The notes beneath the pieces are model-generated. The model was not told where the DNA came from, searched no databases, and saw nothing but the letters and a program-made list of their open reading frames with translations. Positions 1-6,274 of a stretch of DNA of 7,994 nucleotides are shown here, piece after piece. Position 1 is the first letter of the stretch; every line of letters starts with the position of its first letter. Location of the stretch: assembly GCA_021779635.1 (NCBI GenBank), contig JAJYAH010000301.1:1-7994 (forward strand), given 5' to 3'. The stretch comes from Pseudomonadota bacterium (GTDB lineage: Bacteria > Pseudomonadota > Alphaproteobacteria > Rhizobiales > Xanthobacteraceae). The position numbers and the translations under genes were made by a program.

Positions 1-264
1 ATACGGGTCGTGGACCCAGCGCTCGCACACCCCCTCATCGGACAGCCCGTAAATGTGCTTGAGCAACAACAGCCCGATCATGAAGCGGGTCTCGATCCCA
101 GGCCGACCGTTCTCGCTGTAGAGCTGGGCGATCTCGCCGTCGATCCAGTCCCAATCGACCCTGCCGGCAAGCACGACAAGCTCGTGCTTCATGTTGATGA
201 TCTGGTCTAGCCGCGCCCGGAACAGATCGTTCGATCCCGTTGTCTTGTGCTTCTTCGGCCGCAT
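1..264 (-). CDS. IS5-family transposase, N-terminal part (cut by window edge)
   Basis: The minus strand from ATG at 264 reads open to position 1 (88 codons, no stop). The protein starts MRPKKHKTTGSNDLF and contains an LYSENGRPGIETRFM stretch followed by a leucine-rich segment and GLSDEGVCERWVHDPY. This is the typical N-terminal domain (DUF772 type) of IS5-family DDE transposases, which normally continues for several hundred residues to the catalytic DDE part; that part lies outside the window, so integrity cannot be judged. A purine-rich Shine-Dalgarno (GGAGGGG) lies just before the ATG on the minus strand. The element would insert copies of itself by cut-and-paste transposition. The family call rests on remembered conservation of this N-terminus, not on a search. 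Confidence 0.88.
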   Translation of the reverse strand, partial: MRPKKHKTTGSNDLFRARLDQIINMKHELVVLAGRVDWDWIDGEIAQLYSENGRPGIETRFMIGLLLLKHIYGLSDEGVCERWVHDPY

Positions 265-321
265 CGTCCCCTCCGATGCACCACGGAATCATGCCCGCCG
301 ATTCGAGGGAATCTTAAAAAC

Positions 322-368
322 GAAATTGCAAGCTTCCGGGCCTTCCAACACCGAAAGCTTGCAATCTC
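322..368. repeat. Inverted repeat near the IS end (possible hairpin or terminal structure)
   Basis: Two 18-base arms, 322-339 and 351-368, are complementary at 16 of 18 positions around an 11-base spacer. The core ATTGCAAGCTT (325-335) is perfectly mirrored at 355-365. It lies 58-104 bases upstream of the transposase start, where the end of an IS5-type element would be expected. It could be a terminal structure of the insertion sequence, a transcription-blocking hairpin or a target-site feature. No target-site duplication can be assigned because the other end of the element is not in the window. Confidence 0.6.
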
Positions 369-659
369 AAAACAACCCCGCGCCCAAAAACCGAATCCCC
401 CTCAATCGCTTACAGGCTTGTTCACGGTCGACTACGCACCTAATTCAGATTTCAAATCGGTCGACGAGGGCTACGCAATCCGAACCGAGAGACTTGGCCC
501 GTATCGGGGCGCGGCTGCGATCGAGACGCGCTTTGAAGCTGTTCTCTCAGCGAAAATATCTTCACGAAACGCGTATGGTTCCTCCGTTTTCGCCGGGCAG
601 TCGGAGGATGCCGATCGTTGCCTGTCGTCTTTGCAAAACAGCAAAAGCCTTCATCCGTC
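369..659. other. Gene-poor stretch, no supported gene
   Basis: Overlapping open frames exist on the plus strand here, but none shows a recognisable domain, a good ribosome binding site or plausible protein composition, and the longer ones run antisense into the transposase gene. A short partial repeat (GGTCGAC followed by CTACGCA) occurs near 427 and 459. The stretch is best read as intergenic or decayed DNA beside the insertion sequence. Confidence 0.5.
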
Positions 660-863
660 CTAGCGACGGTCGAAGATCAGCACGTCCGGCGGGGTCTGAG
701 TAGCTACCGCGCCGGCGCGGGCCAACGCCTCGCGACTGACTTCCCTTATCCCGTTGTTGCGGACCATCGAGTGATGAACGAAATCCATATTGTACAGGAC
801 TATCGATCCCAGGATCGCGACTATCAGCGCGATTGCGATCGGCCGCGAAGACGTATGTTCCAT
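660..863 (-). CDS. Small single-pass membrane protein, unknown function
   Basis: This is a 67-residue frame on the minus strand that I do not recognise. Residues about 8-25 (starting PIAIALIVAILGSIVLY) form one hydrophobic segment suited to a transmembrane helix or uncleaved signal anchor. A hydrophilic tail follows, with a VREVS-like REVSREALARAG helix and the C-terminal end DVLIFDRR. Support for a real gene comes from a good Shine-Dalgarno (GAGGGG) seven bases before the ATG on the minus strand and from realistic membrane-protein composition. A longer upstream start at 885 would change frame and is less convincing. The gene stands alone between the insertion-sequence end and the sulfite cluster and is divergent from the latter, so its neighbours suggest no function. 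Confidence 0.55.
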   Translation of the reverse strand: MEHTSSRPIAIALIVAILGSIVLYNMDFVHHSMVRNNGIREVSREALARAGAVATQTPPDVLIFDRR

Positions 864-1154
864 CTGTCCCCTCTATATCGACCATATGTCCCGAACACGC
901 TGCGTACCCGGCCGTAATTGATAGCGGAACAGCGTACTTCCGTTGACGCCGGCTTCGCTGAATGACGTAAGCCGGCTCGATTGGATCAAGGTAGGAGTGC
1001 GCGATTCATTTAACCAATTCATTATTGTTGTGCGTTCAATCGCCTCGACAGAGTGTTCTCGGTCGCCGGCGCTACGACTCGCCAGCCGAGTTTGTTCGAC
1101 CGAGCTCGCTCCTTGTTCCGAGCGGGACTTGGGTCGCAGTCCATCTCGTCATTT
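864..1154. other. Intergenic region upstream of the sulfite cluster
   Basis: No convincing gene is visible. The region would hold the promoter of the small minus-strand gene (660-863) on its left side and upstream control sequence for the plus-strand operon on its right. One short inverted repeat is visible: GCCGGCTT at 948-955 against AAGCCGGC at 969-976, with a 13-base loop and no following T-run. The plus-strand frames here lack domain-like composition. Confidence 0.5.
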
Positions 1155-1180
1155 TTATGATCGATAATATCGATTATAAT
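1155..1180 (+). promoter_or_regulatory. Operator-like dyad overlapping a TATAAT promoter box
   Basis: Arms 1155-1166 and 1168-1179 match as an inverted repeat at 11 of 12 positions around a single central A at 1167. The inner ATCGATA/TATCGAT part is perfect. TCGATAATATCGA (1161-1173) fits the T-N11-A pattern used by LysR-type regulators. The right arm overlaps a consensus -10 box, TATAAT, at 1175-1180, which lies 71 bases before the transporter ATG. The matching -35 position (about 1152-1157, TTTTTA) is poor, suggesting a promoter that depends on a regulator. The LysR protein encoded at the end of the cluster is the obvious candidate. The dyad sits between the -35 and -10 positions, which is more usual for repressors or MerR-type activators, so its binding protein is not settled. 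Confidence 0.5.
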
Positions 1181-1251
1181 GACAGTAACAATGAATTGGA
1201 TTGGTTGATCTCCGGGCGGCAAACTGGCTTGGAAAGCTTAGGAGTCAACCC

Positions 1252-2328
1252 ATGATGATACTATCGGACGCTGAAGTTGCTGAAACACCGAGCGAGCTAA
1301 GCCCTCTCAATCCGGTTCCGCAGGAGGAGGGGTGGTCCAAACTGCACGCGGCGGGCATCTGGCCTGGGCTTTTCATGACCGCGATCGTTGCTGCAGCGGC
1401 ATTTGCCTTGCGACAGATTCCAGGCGTGGGGACGCTGAGCCCGATGATCCTCGCCATCCTCTTAGGCATTGGTTTTCACAATATCGTCGGCACACCTTCA
1501 TGGGCAAAGGCCGGCGTCACCTTCAGCCTTCGGCGAGTATTGCGCGCCGCCATCATCCTGCTCGGCCTTCAACTGACGATTACCCAGGTCATTGAGGTCG
1601 GCGGTCGCGGACTGCTGATCATCGCGCTGACTCTTGTGGCGACCTTCGCCTTCACCGTCTGGACAGGGCGCCTGCTCGGCGTCGAACGAAAACTCGCCCA
1701 GTTGATTGCGGCGGGTACCTCCATCTGCGGCGCGTCGGCAGTTATCGCGACCAACACGGTTACCGAAGCACACGATGAGGACGTCGCCTACGCCGTGGCG
1801 TGCGTCACCGTGTTCGGTTCGATCGCCATGTTCACCTATCCGCTGCTGCCCGGACTTCTGCACCTCGATCCGCACGCATTTGGTTTGTGGAGCGGCGCCT
1901 CGATCCACGAGATCGCGCAGGTCGTTGCCGCTGCCTTCCAGGACGGTCAGCAGGCAGGCGAGTTCGGAACCATCGCGAAGCTCTCCCGGGTCATGTTGTT
2001 GGCGCCCATGGTGATTGCGCTCGGCATTATGGCTAGGAGTTCATCGGCTGTCCCGGCGGCAAACGCCGCACGCGCACCGATGCCATGGTTCGTCCTCGGG
2101 TTCATCGCGCTTGTTGGCATCAACAGCTTCGTCACGATCTCCGCAGAAATGAAGACGATTATCATTGCCGTCACCACGTTCATGCTGTCGATAGCGCTGG
2201 CGGCGATGGGATTGGAGACCGATATCTCGAAGTTGAAAGCAAAGGGCGTCAGGCCGGCGTTGCTCGGAGCGCTGGCATTCCTGTTCATCGCCGGCTTCAG
2301 CTTGCTGTTGATCAAACTGATCGGATAG
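1252..2328 (+). CDS. yeiH: YeiH-family (UPF0324) membrane transporter, putative sulfur-anion exporter
   Basis: The 358-residue protein matches YeiH/UPF0324 integral membrane proteins, usually about 340-350 residues and often annotated as putative sulfate exporters. After a hydrophilic N-terminus of about 30 residues it shows roughly ten hydrophobic segments to the C-terminus. Family-typical motifs are [10 protein letters not shown] at residues 155-164 and [11 protein letters not shown] at about 214-224. The chosen ATG at 1252 has AGGAG seven bases upstream (1240-1244); ATG at 1255 is possible, while an in-frame TTG at 1201 lacks such a site and would add 17 polar residues. As first gene of the sulfite cluster it probably moves sulfite, sulfate or a related anion through the inner membrane. 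Direction and substrate are inferred from context; the family is poorly characterised biochemically. Confidence 0.88.
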   Translation: MMILSDAEVAETPSELSPLNPVPQEEGWSKLHAAGIWPGLFMTAIVAAAAFALRQIPGVGTLSPMILAILLGIGFHNIVGTPSWAKAGVTFSLRRVLRAAIILLGLQLTITQVIEVGGRGLLIIALTLVATFAFTVWTGRLLGVERKLAQLIAAGTSICGASAVIATNTVTEAHDEDVAYAVACVTVFGSIAMFTYPLLPGLLHLDPHAFGLWSGASIHEIAQVVAAAFQDGQQAGEFGTIAKLSRVMLLAPMVIALGIMARSSSAVPAANAARAPMPWFVLGFIALVGINSFVTISAEMKTIIIAVTTFMLSIALAAMGLETDISKLKAKGVRPALLGALAFLFIAGFSLLLIKLIG

Positions 2329-2361
2329 TGCCGGGGTCCACGTGATTGAGGAGTAGAGCAC

Positions 2362-3345
2362 ATGCTGAAGAAGACCAAACGTATCGTTGTGACCGGCGCG
2401 GCGGGCCAGATTTGCTACGCTTTGCTGTTTCGAATTGCAAAAGGCGATGTCTACGGACCGGACCAGGCGATCTCTCTCCATTTGCTGGACCTTCCGCAGG
2501 CGCAGAATGCCGTGCGGGGCGTCGTGATGGAGCTGGAGGATTGCGCCTTTCCGCTACTCGATAATGTCGTCGTCACCGACGATCCGCGGGTGGCGTTTCA
2601 CGATATCGATGCCGGCTTTCTGGTCGGCTCCCGGCCTCGCTCAAAGGGCATGGAGCGGCGAGACCTTCTCTCGGCGAATGCGGATATCTTCCGGATCCAG
2701 GGCCGGGCGCTGAACGAGGTTGCAAGACGAAATGCGAAAATACTGGTCGTTGGAAACCCTGCCAACACCAACGCAATGATTCTTGGCGACCACGCGCCGG
2801 ATTTTCCCGCGGCCAACATCACCTCGATGATCCGGCTCGATCATAACCGGGCGCTCGGACAGCTTGCGAAAAAGGCTGGCGTCGCGATTTCGGAAATCAG
2901 GAGACTCGCGGTATGGGGCAATCACTCGCCCACCATGTTTGTAGACTGGACCCATGCGACTGTCTCCGGACGTCCATTGCCGGAAATTATCAACGATGAA
3001 GCCTGGTATCGCCAGACGCTGATATCCGAGGTCGCGCGACGCGGCACCGCTATCATCGAAGCGCGTGGCGCATCCTCGGCGGCGTCGGCGGCGAACGCAG
3101 CGATTGATCACATGCACGACTGGATTCACGGCAGCCGAGGCGACTGGGTTTCCATGGGAATTCGATCCCACGGCGCGTACGGAATTCCCGAGGACCTCGT
3201 CTGCGGCGTTCCGGCGATCTGCTCGGATGGCGGCTATGTCACCGTAGGTGATCTCGCCAACGATCAATTTGCCCGGACGATGCTGGATCGCACCGTTGCA
3301 GAACTGGTCGAGGAACGAAACGCGGTTAAGGCAGTCTCTTCATGA
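2362..3345 (+). CDS. mdh: Malate dehydrogenase, NAD-type, cytosolic-like (type 2) paralogue
   Basis: The 327-residue protein has the full length and order of type-2 malate dehydrogenases, which interconvert malate and oxaloacetate with NAD(H) in the cytoplasm. The Rossmann start is [13 protein letters not shown] (residues 11-23), and Asp43 at the end of the second strand favours NAD over NADP. The substrate loop [15 protein letters not shown] (89-103) supplies Arg93 and Arg99. VGNPANTN (130-137), RLDHNR (158-163, Asp160 and Arg163) and WGNHSPTM (185-192, His188) complete the active site. GAGGAG at 2348-2353 lies eight bases before the ATG, 33 bases after the transporter stop. Two oddities: the third glycine of GxxGxxG is Cys18 (human cytosolic MDH has Ala there, so a small residue is tolerated), and alphaproteobacteria usually carry a different, LDH-like MDH for the TCA cycle. 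This copy is therefore probably specialised, perhaps for a sulfonated analogue such as sulfopyruvate. Confidence 0.9.
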   Translation: MLKKTKRIVVTGAAGQICYALLFRIAKGDVYGPDQAISLHLLDLPQAQNAVRGVVMELEDCAFPLLDNVVVTDDPRVAFHDIDAGFLVGSRPRSKGMERRDLLSANADIFRIQGRALNEVARRNAKILVVGNPANTNAMILGDHAPDFPAANITSMIRLDHNRALGQLAKKAGVAISEIRRLAVWGNHSPTMFVDWTHATVSGRPLPEIINDEAWYRQTLISEVARRGTAIIEARGASSAASAANAAIDHMHDWIHGSRGDWVSMGIRSHGAYGIPEDLVCGVPAICSDGGYVTVGDLANDQFARTMLDRTVAELVEERNAVKAVSS

Positions 3346-3390
3346 GATCGCCGTAGAATCCAACAAGCAAATAATAGGAAGGAAACAGGT

Positions 3391-4614
3391 ATGAGAACTC
3401 TCCGAGTGGAAACCAGCCGGCGCGGCTTTCTGGCTGGTGCCAGTGCCGCCGGAATTTCGCTGATCGCTTCCCGCGCCTTCGCAGATGAGACGGTCGATCT
3501 CGGTCTGCCCGGCGGCGTCGGCACCCGTCCGATGGTGAAGAACTATCTCGGAAAAGGGCCGATGATCCTGCAACGGACGCGGCCGCCGCTGCTTGAGACG
3601 CCATTCGAAGTGTTCGACAAGGATATCATCACGCCGAATGACCAGTTCTATGTTCGCTGGCATTGGGCCAATCTGCCGAGCGAGATCAATGCCGAGACGT
3701 TTCGTCTCGTGGTTCGCGGTCGGGTCACCACGACGCTTAACCTGTCACTCAAGGAATTGCTCGCGATGCCCGCCGTCGAGACGGTAGCAGTCAACCAATG
3801 CTCCGGAAACTCGCGTGGCTTCTTTCAGCCTCGTGTGGCCGGCGGCGAATGGGGGAATGGCTCGATGGGCAACGCGCGCTGGACCGGCGTTCGCTTGAAA
3901 GATGTGCTCGACAAGGCCGGGGTCAAAGCCGGCGCGACGGCTGTGCGCTTCACCGGTCTAGATGAACCCGTGGTGCCGGACGGACCTGATTTCATGAAGT
4001 CATTGTCGATAGATCATGCCCGTGACGGCGAGGTCATGATCGCCTATGCCATGAACGGCAAACAGTTGCCGTATCTCAATGGCTTCCCCCTCAGGCTTGT
4101 CGTTCCCGGGTGGTATGCGACCTATTGGGTCAAGATGCTCAACGATATCGAGGTGCTCGACAAGCCGGACGATAATTTCTGGATGGCTAAGTCCTACCTC
4201 ATCCCAGATACGCCGCACGCCTCCATGAAACCCGGTGAAACCGGCATCAAGACCGTACCCATCAACCAGATGGTGCCCCGTTCCTTTGTCACCAACGTCA
4301 AGAACGGTACGACTGTATCTGCTGGTTCTCCATTGGCGCTACGCGGCATCGCTTTCGGCGGCAATACCGGCGTCCGCAAGGTCGAACTTTCGGCCGACGG
4401 GGGAAAAGCCTGGCGCGAAGCAAAGCTCGAAACCGATGCTGGAAAATACAGCTTCCGACGATGGACCGCTTCGATCTCGCCAGCGAAAGGTACCAATCGG
4501 ATTCTCGTTCGCTGCACCAATTCAGACGGCATCGCGCAACCGATGGAGCCTAATTGGAACCCTTCGGGCTTCATGCGCAACGTGGTCGAAACCATGACCG
4601 TCACGGCCAGCTGA
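3391..4614 (+). CDS. sorA: Sulfite:cytochrome c oxidoreductase, molybdopterin subunit SorA
   Basis: This 407-residue enzyme would oxidise sulfite to sulfate in the periplasm and pass two electrons to the SorB cytochrome. The N-terminus has a Tat signal (SRRGFL, twin arginine at 10-11, hydrophobic core 12-26, likely cleavage after SRAFA, residue 31), as expected for a cofactor-loaded molybdoenzyme. In the sulfite-oxidase fold, Cys137 in NQCSGNSRG is the molybdenum thiolate ligand. Arg89 and His91 (FYVRWHW), Arg142, Arg235 (NGFPLR), Lys248 (WVK) and Tyr269 (AKSY) match the substrate-site residues. The Cys-to-Tyr distance of 132 residues agrees with Starkeya SorA. Residues about 285-400 form the dimerisation domain, ending near WNPSGFMRN. 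AGGAAGG (3377-3383) is seven bases before the ATG. SoxC is a relative, but the small monohaem partner next door favours SorA. Confidence 0.92.
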   Translation: MRTLRVETSRRGFLAGASAAGISLIASRAFADETVDLGLPGGVGTRPMVKNYLGKGPMILQRTRPPLLETPFEVFDKDIITPNDQFYVRWHWANLPSEINAETFRLVVRGRVTTTLNLSLKELLAMPAVETVAVNQCSGNSRGFFQPRVAGGEWGNGSMGNARWTGVRLKDVLDKAGVKAGATAVRFTGLDEPVVPDGPDFMKSLSIDHARDGEVMIAYAMNGKQLPYLNGFPLRLVVPGWYATYWVKMLNDIEVLDKPDDNFWMAKSYLIPDTPHASMKPGETGIKTVPINQMVPRSFVTNVKNGTTVSAGSPLALRGIAFGGNTGVRKVELSADGGKAWREAKLETDAGKYSFRRWTASISPAKGTNRILVRCTNSDGIAQPMEPNWNPSGFMRNVVETMTVTAS

Positions 4615-4621
4615 GGAGAGC

Positions 4622-4963
4622 ATGATGCAGAAGCGTACCTTCTTTCACGCAGGCCTGACCGCGTTGATTGTGTTCGCAACGATCGCTGGTGCTTCGGCCG
4701 TCGAAAAGCTGACAAGTTTTAAGTCCGAGTCGGTGGACCTTCCGTTCGGTGATCGCAGCTTTCCCGCCCCCAATGCCGACGCGATCAACAACAATTGCCT
4801 GAGCTGCCATTCGGCGGGGATGGTTCTCAATCAACCCACAATGCCCCGCGCCATGTGGCAGGCCGAAGTCGACAAGATGCGCGCCGTCTACAAGGCTCCG
4901 ATCGCCGAGGGGGATGTGAAGCCGATCGTCGATTACCTCGCGCAACTCAAGGGGCCGCACTGA
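4622..4963 (+). CDS. sorB: Sulfite:cytochrome c oxidoreductase, monohaem cytochrome c subunit SorB
   Basis: This is a 113-residue exported c-type cytochrome. A Sec signal peptide covers residues about 1-26 (basic start MMQKRTFF, hydrophobic core, ASA before the likely cleavage). The single haem site is CLSCH at residues 59-63, with His63 as one axial ligand. Candidate distal methionines are Met74, Met78 and Met86, and I cannot choose between them by eye. The C-terminal half has the pattern W-x-x-EV-x-KM then YKAPI and IVDYLAQL typical of SorB. It would accept electrons from SorA and hand them to a soluble cytochrome c and the terminal oxidase. The gene starts seven bases after the sorA stop, whose TGA overlaps the GAGGAG ribosome site (4613-4618), indicating tight coupling. 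Because spacing to 4622 is only three bases, ATG at 4625 may be the true start. Confidence 0.9.
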   Translation: MMQKRTFFHAGLTALIVFATIAGASAVEKLTSFKSESVDLPFGDRSFPAPNADAINNNCLSCHSAGMVLNQPTMPRAMWQAEVDKMRAVYKAPIAEGDVKPIVDYLAQLKGPH

Positions 4964-5048
4964 ATCGGATGCCGGGCAGCGCTCCGCATCGGCGAGTTTT
5001 CAAAATTGCTCGGGGCAGGTTGCGCTCAATCAACAGGAAGGAAAGTCC

Positions 5049-5927
5049 ATGACGCTCGAGCAGCTTCGGATATTCATCGCGGTGGCAGAGCAACAGCACG
5101 TGACCAAAGCGGCAAAGAACCTCAATCTCACGCAATCGGCAACAAGCTCTGCCGTTGCGGCGCTCGAGGCCCGTTACGGGGTAAGGCTGTTCGATCGGAT
5201 CGGCCGTGGAATCGTGCTCACACGGACAGGCCGTGATTTCCTAAATGAAGCCCGCGCAGTGCTAGCGCGTGCCCAGGTAGCGACACAGGTGTTGGGCGAC
5301 CTGGCCGGATTGAAACGTGGCTCACTGAGCATCGCCGCGAGCCAGACAGCTGCAAATTATTGGTTGCCGTCGCGTATCCAGACATTTCAGGAGACCTATC
5401 CCGCCATTGACCTTAAGATTGCGATTGCCAATACCGAACAGGTCGCAAGCGCTGTTCACCAAGGCCGCGCGGATCTCGGATTCGTGGAAGGTGACATCGA
5501 CGATCCTGCTCTCGCTATTCACGAAATCGAGGGCGATTCGCTTATTGTCGTGGTGGGCGCGAAACACCCGTGGTTTGGCCGGAAAAAGGTTACGCCGAGG
5601 GATTTAACGAAATCCTCTTGGGTGTTGCGTGAGCCCGGGTCCGGTAGCAGGTCAATGTTCGAGGCAGCACTACGCAAAATGGGAGTCGACCCCTCGCATT
5701 TTCGGATCGCGCTCGAACTTCCATCGAACGAAGCCGTTCGTGCCGCTGTCGAATCGGGCGACTGCGCCACCGCGATATCGGACCTCGTGGTGAAAGCATC
5801 GGTTGCCACCGGCACGCTTCACCGCGTCGAGATTGAACTGCCACGGCGGTCATTCTTCTGGCTACGACACAATGAGCGATATGCCAGCCACGCGGAAAAA
5901 GCCTTGATCGCTTCCTTCCGAATCTAG
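5049..5927 (+). CDS. LysR-family regulator of the YeiE/CysB type
   Basis: The 292-residue protein has normal LysR length. The N-terminal winged helix-turn-helix occupies residues 1-60 (recognition region about 17-37, TKAAKNLNLTQSATSSAVAAL), followed by LFDRIGRGIVLTRTG and a linker helix. The effector domain starts near residue 90. Its pocket signatures, ASQTAANYWLP (97-107) and LREPGSGSR (193-201), are shared with YeiE, CysB and CbbR-like regulators. YeiE homologues in enterobacteria sense sulfite and lie beside yeiH, so a sulfite-responsive role for this cluster is well supported but inferred. AGGAAGG (5035-5041) lies seven bases before the ATG. It is co-directional, 85 bases after sorB, and may be cotranscribed or have its own promoter. 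The dyad at 1155-1179 is the best candidate binding site. Confidence 0.88.
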   Translation: MTLEQLRIFIAVAEQQHVTKAAKNLNLTQSATSSAVAALEARYGVRLFDRIGRGIVLTRTGRDFLNEARAVLARAQVATQVLGDLAGLKRGSLSIAASQTAANYWLPSRIQTFQETYPAIDLKIAIANTEQVASAVHQGRADLGFVEGDIDDPALAIHEIEGDSLIVVVGAKHPWFGRKKVTPRDLTKSSWVLREPGSGSRSMFEAALRKMGVDPSHFRIALELPSNEAVRAAVESGDCATAISDLVVKASVATGTLHRVEIELPRRSFFWLRHNERYASHAEKALIASFRI

Positions 5928-5949
5928 GTACGTCGATCGTGTCCGCTTT

Positions 5950-5982
5950 GCTTCGCTCAAAGCGCTTCGCTTTGAGCGAAGC
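5950..5982. terminator. Perfect 15-bp hairpin between convergent genes
   Basis: Arms 5950-5964 and 5968-5982 are perfectly complementary around a CTT loop (5965-5967). The stem lies 22 bases after the LysR stop and 73 bases before the end of the convergent minus-strand gene, the usual place for a shared terminator. Neither strand has a true T-run after the stem, so Rho-independent termination would be weak; it may instead stall RNA polymerase or protect the 3' end of the mRNA. Confidence 0.6.
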
Positions 5983-6055
5983 CCGCGAATTCTTACCCAA
6001 TCGCCATTGGCATTGCTCACTCGCTCGCTTCGACCATTGGAACCAACTTAGGTGA

Positions 6056-6274
6056 TCACAAGGGCCGCCGTCGCCTTGCTTCGCGAGCGGCTGCCTCGAC
6101 GAGAATCACGAGACAACCCAGAAGCAGCATGATCCCGCCTACCAGTGGTTCGATATGCACCGCGACGACGAGGCCGGCCACGATCGCAACGAGCGCAAGC
6201 GTTGCGATGGTGAGGCGGGCATCGGCGAGAAACATCGACACGAGTTCCTTGACGACATCAACAATGAGGCTCAT
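6056..6274 (-). CDS. Small two-helix membrane protein, coupled to the upstream permease-like gene
   Basis: This is a 72-residue protein with no function I recognise. Two hydrophobic segments, residues about 22-41 (LTIATLALVAIVAGLVVAV) and 45-62, are separated by a short turn containing HIEPLVGG. A basic tail (REARRRRPL) should keep the C-terminus in the cytoplasm. The start ATG (6272-6274) overlaps the TGA of the preceding minus-strand gene in an ATGA junction, a strong sign of translational coupling and of a joint role. An in-frame start 35 codons upstream would lie deep inside the preceding gene and is less likely. It may be an accessory subunit or a stabiliser of the larger membrane protein. 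Confidence 0.72.
   Translation of the reverse strand: MSLIVDVVKELVSMFLADARLTIATLALVAIVAGLVVAVHIEPLVGGIMLLLGCLVILVEAAAREARRRRPL

Noticed and set aside
229..238. GTTCGATCCC resembles a tRNA T-loop.
   Set aside because: It lies within the transposase coding sequence (antisense view of its N-terminus) and no acceptor stem, anticodon arm or D-arm can be fitted around it.
247..663. A plus-strand open frame of 138 codons between the IS and the small membrane gene.
   Set aside because: It begins antisense to the transposase start, has no recognisable domain or clear ribosome site, and its composition looks like chance.
948..976. GCCGGCTT/AAGCCGGC inverted repeat as a terminator or operator.
   Set aside because: The arms are only eight bases, with a 13-base loop and no T-run. 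A repeat of this size is easily found by chance in GC-rich DNA.
1201..1251. TTG start giving a 17-residue N-terminal extension of the YeiH-type protein.
   Set aside because: There is no Shine-Dalgarno before the TTG, while AGGAG sits seven bases before the ATG at 1252.
2641..3267. Minus-strand frame of 208 codons opposite the malate dehydrogenase.
   Set aside because: It is fully antisense to a well-supported enzyme gene and has arginine-rich, non-domain-like composition.
4964..5048. Possible hairpin (GATGC/GCATC) followed by a TTTT run between sorB and the LysR gene.
   Set aside because: The five-base stem is too short for a convincing terminator, and the genes are co-directional and closely spaced.
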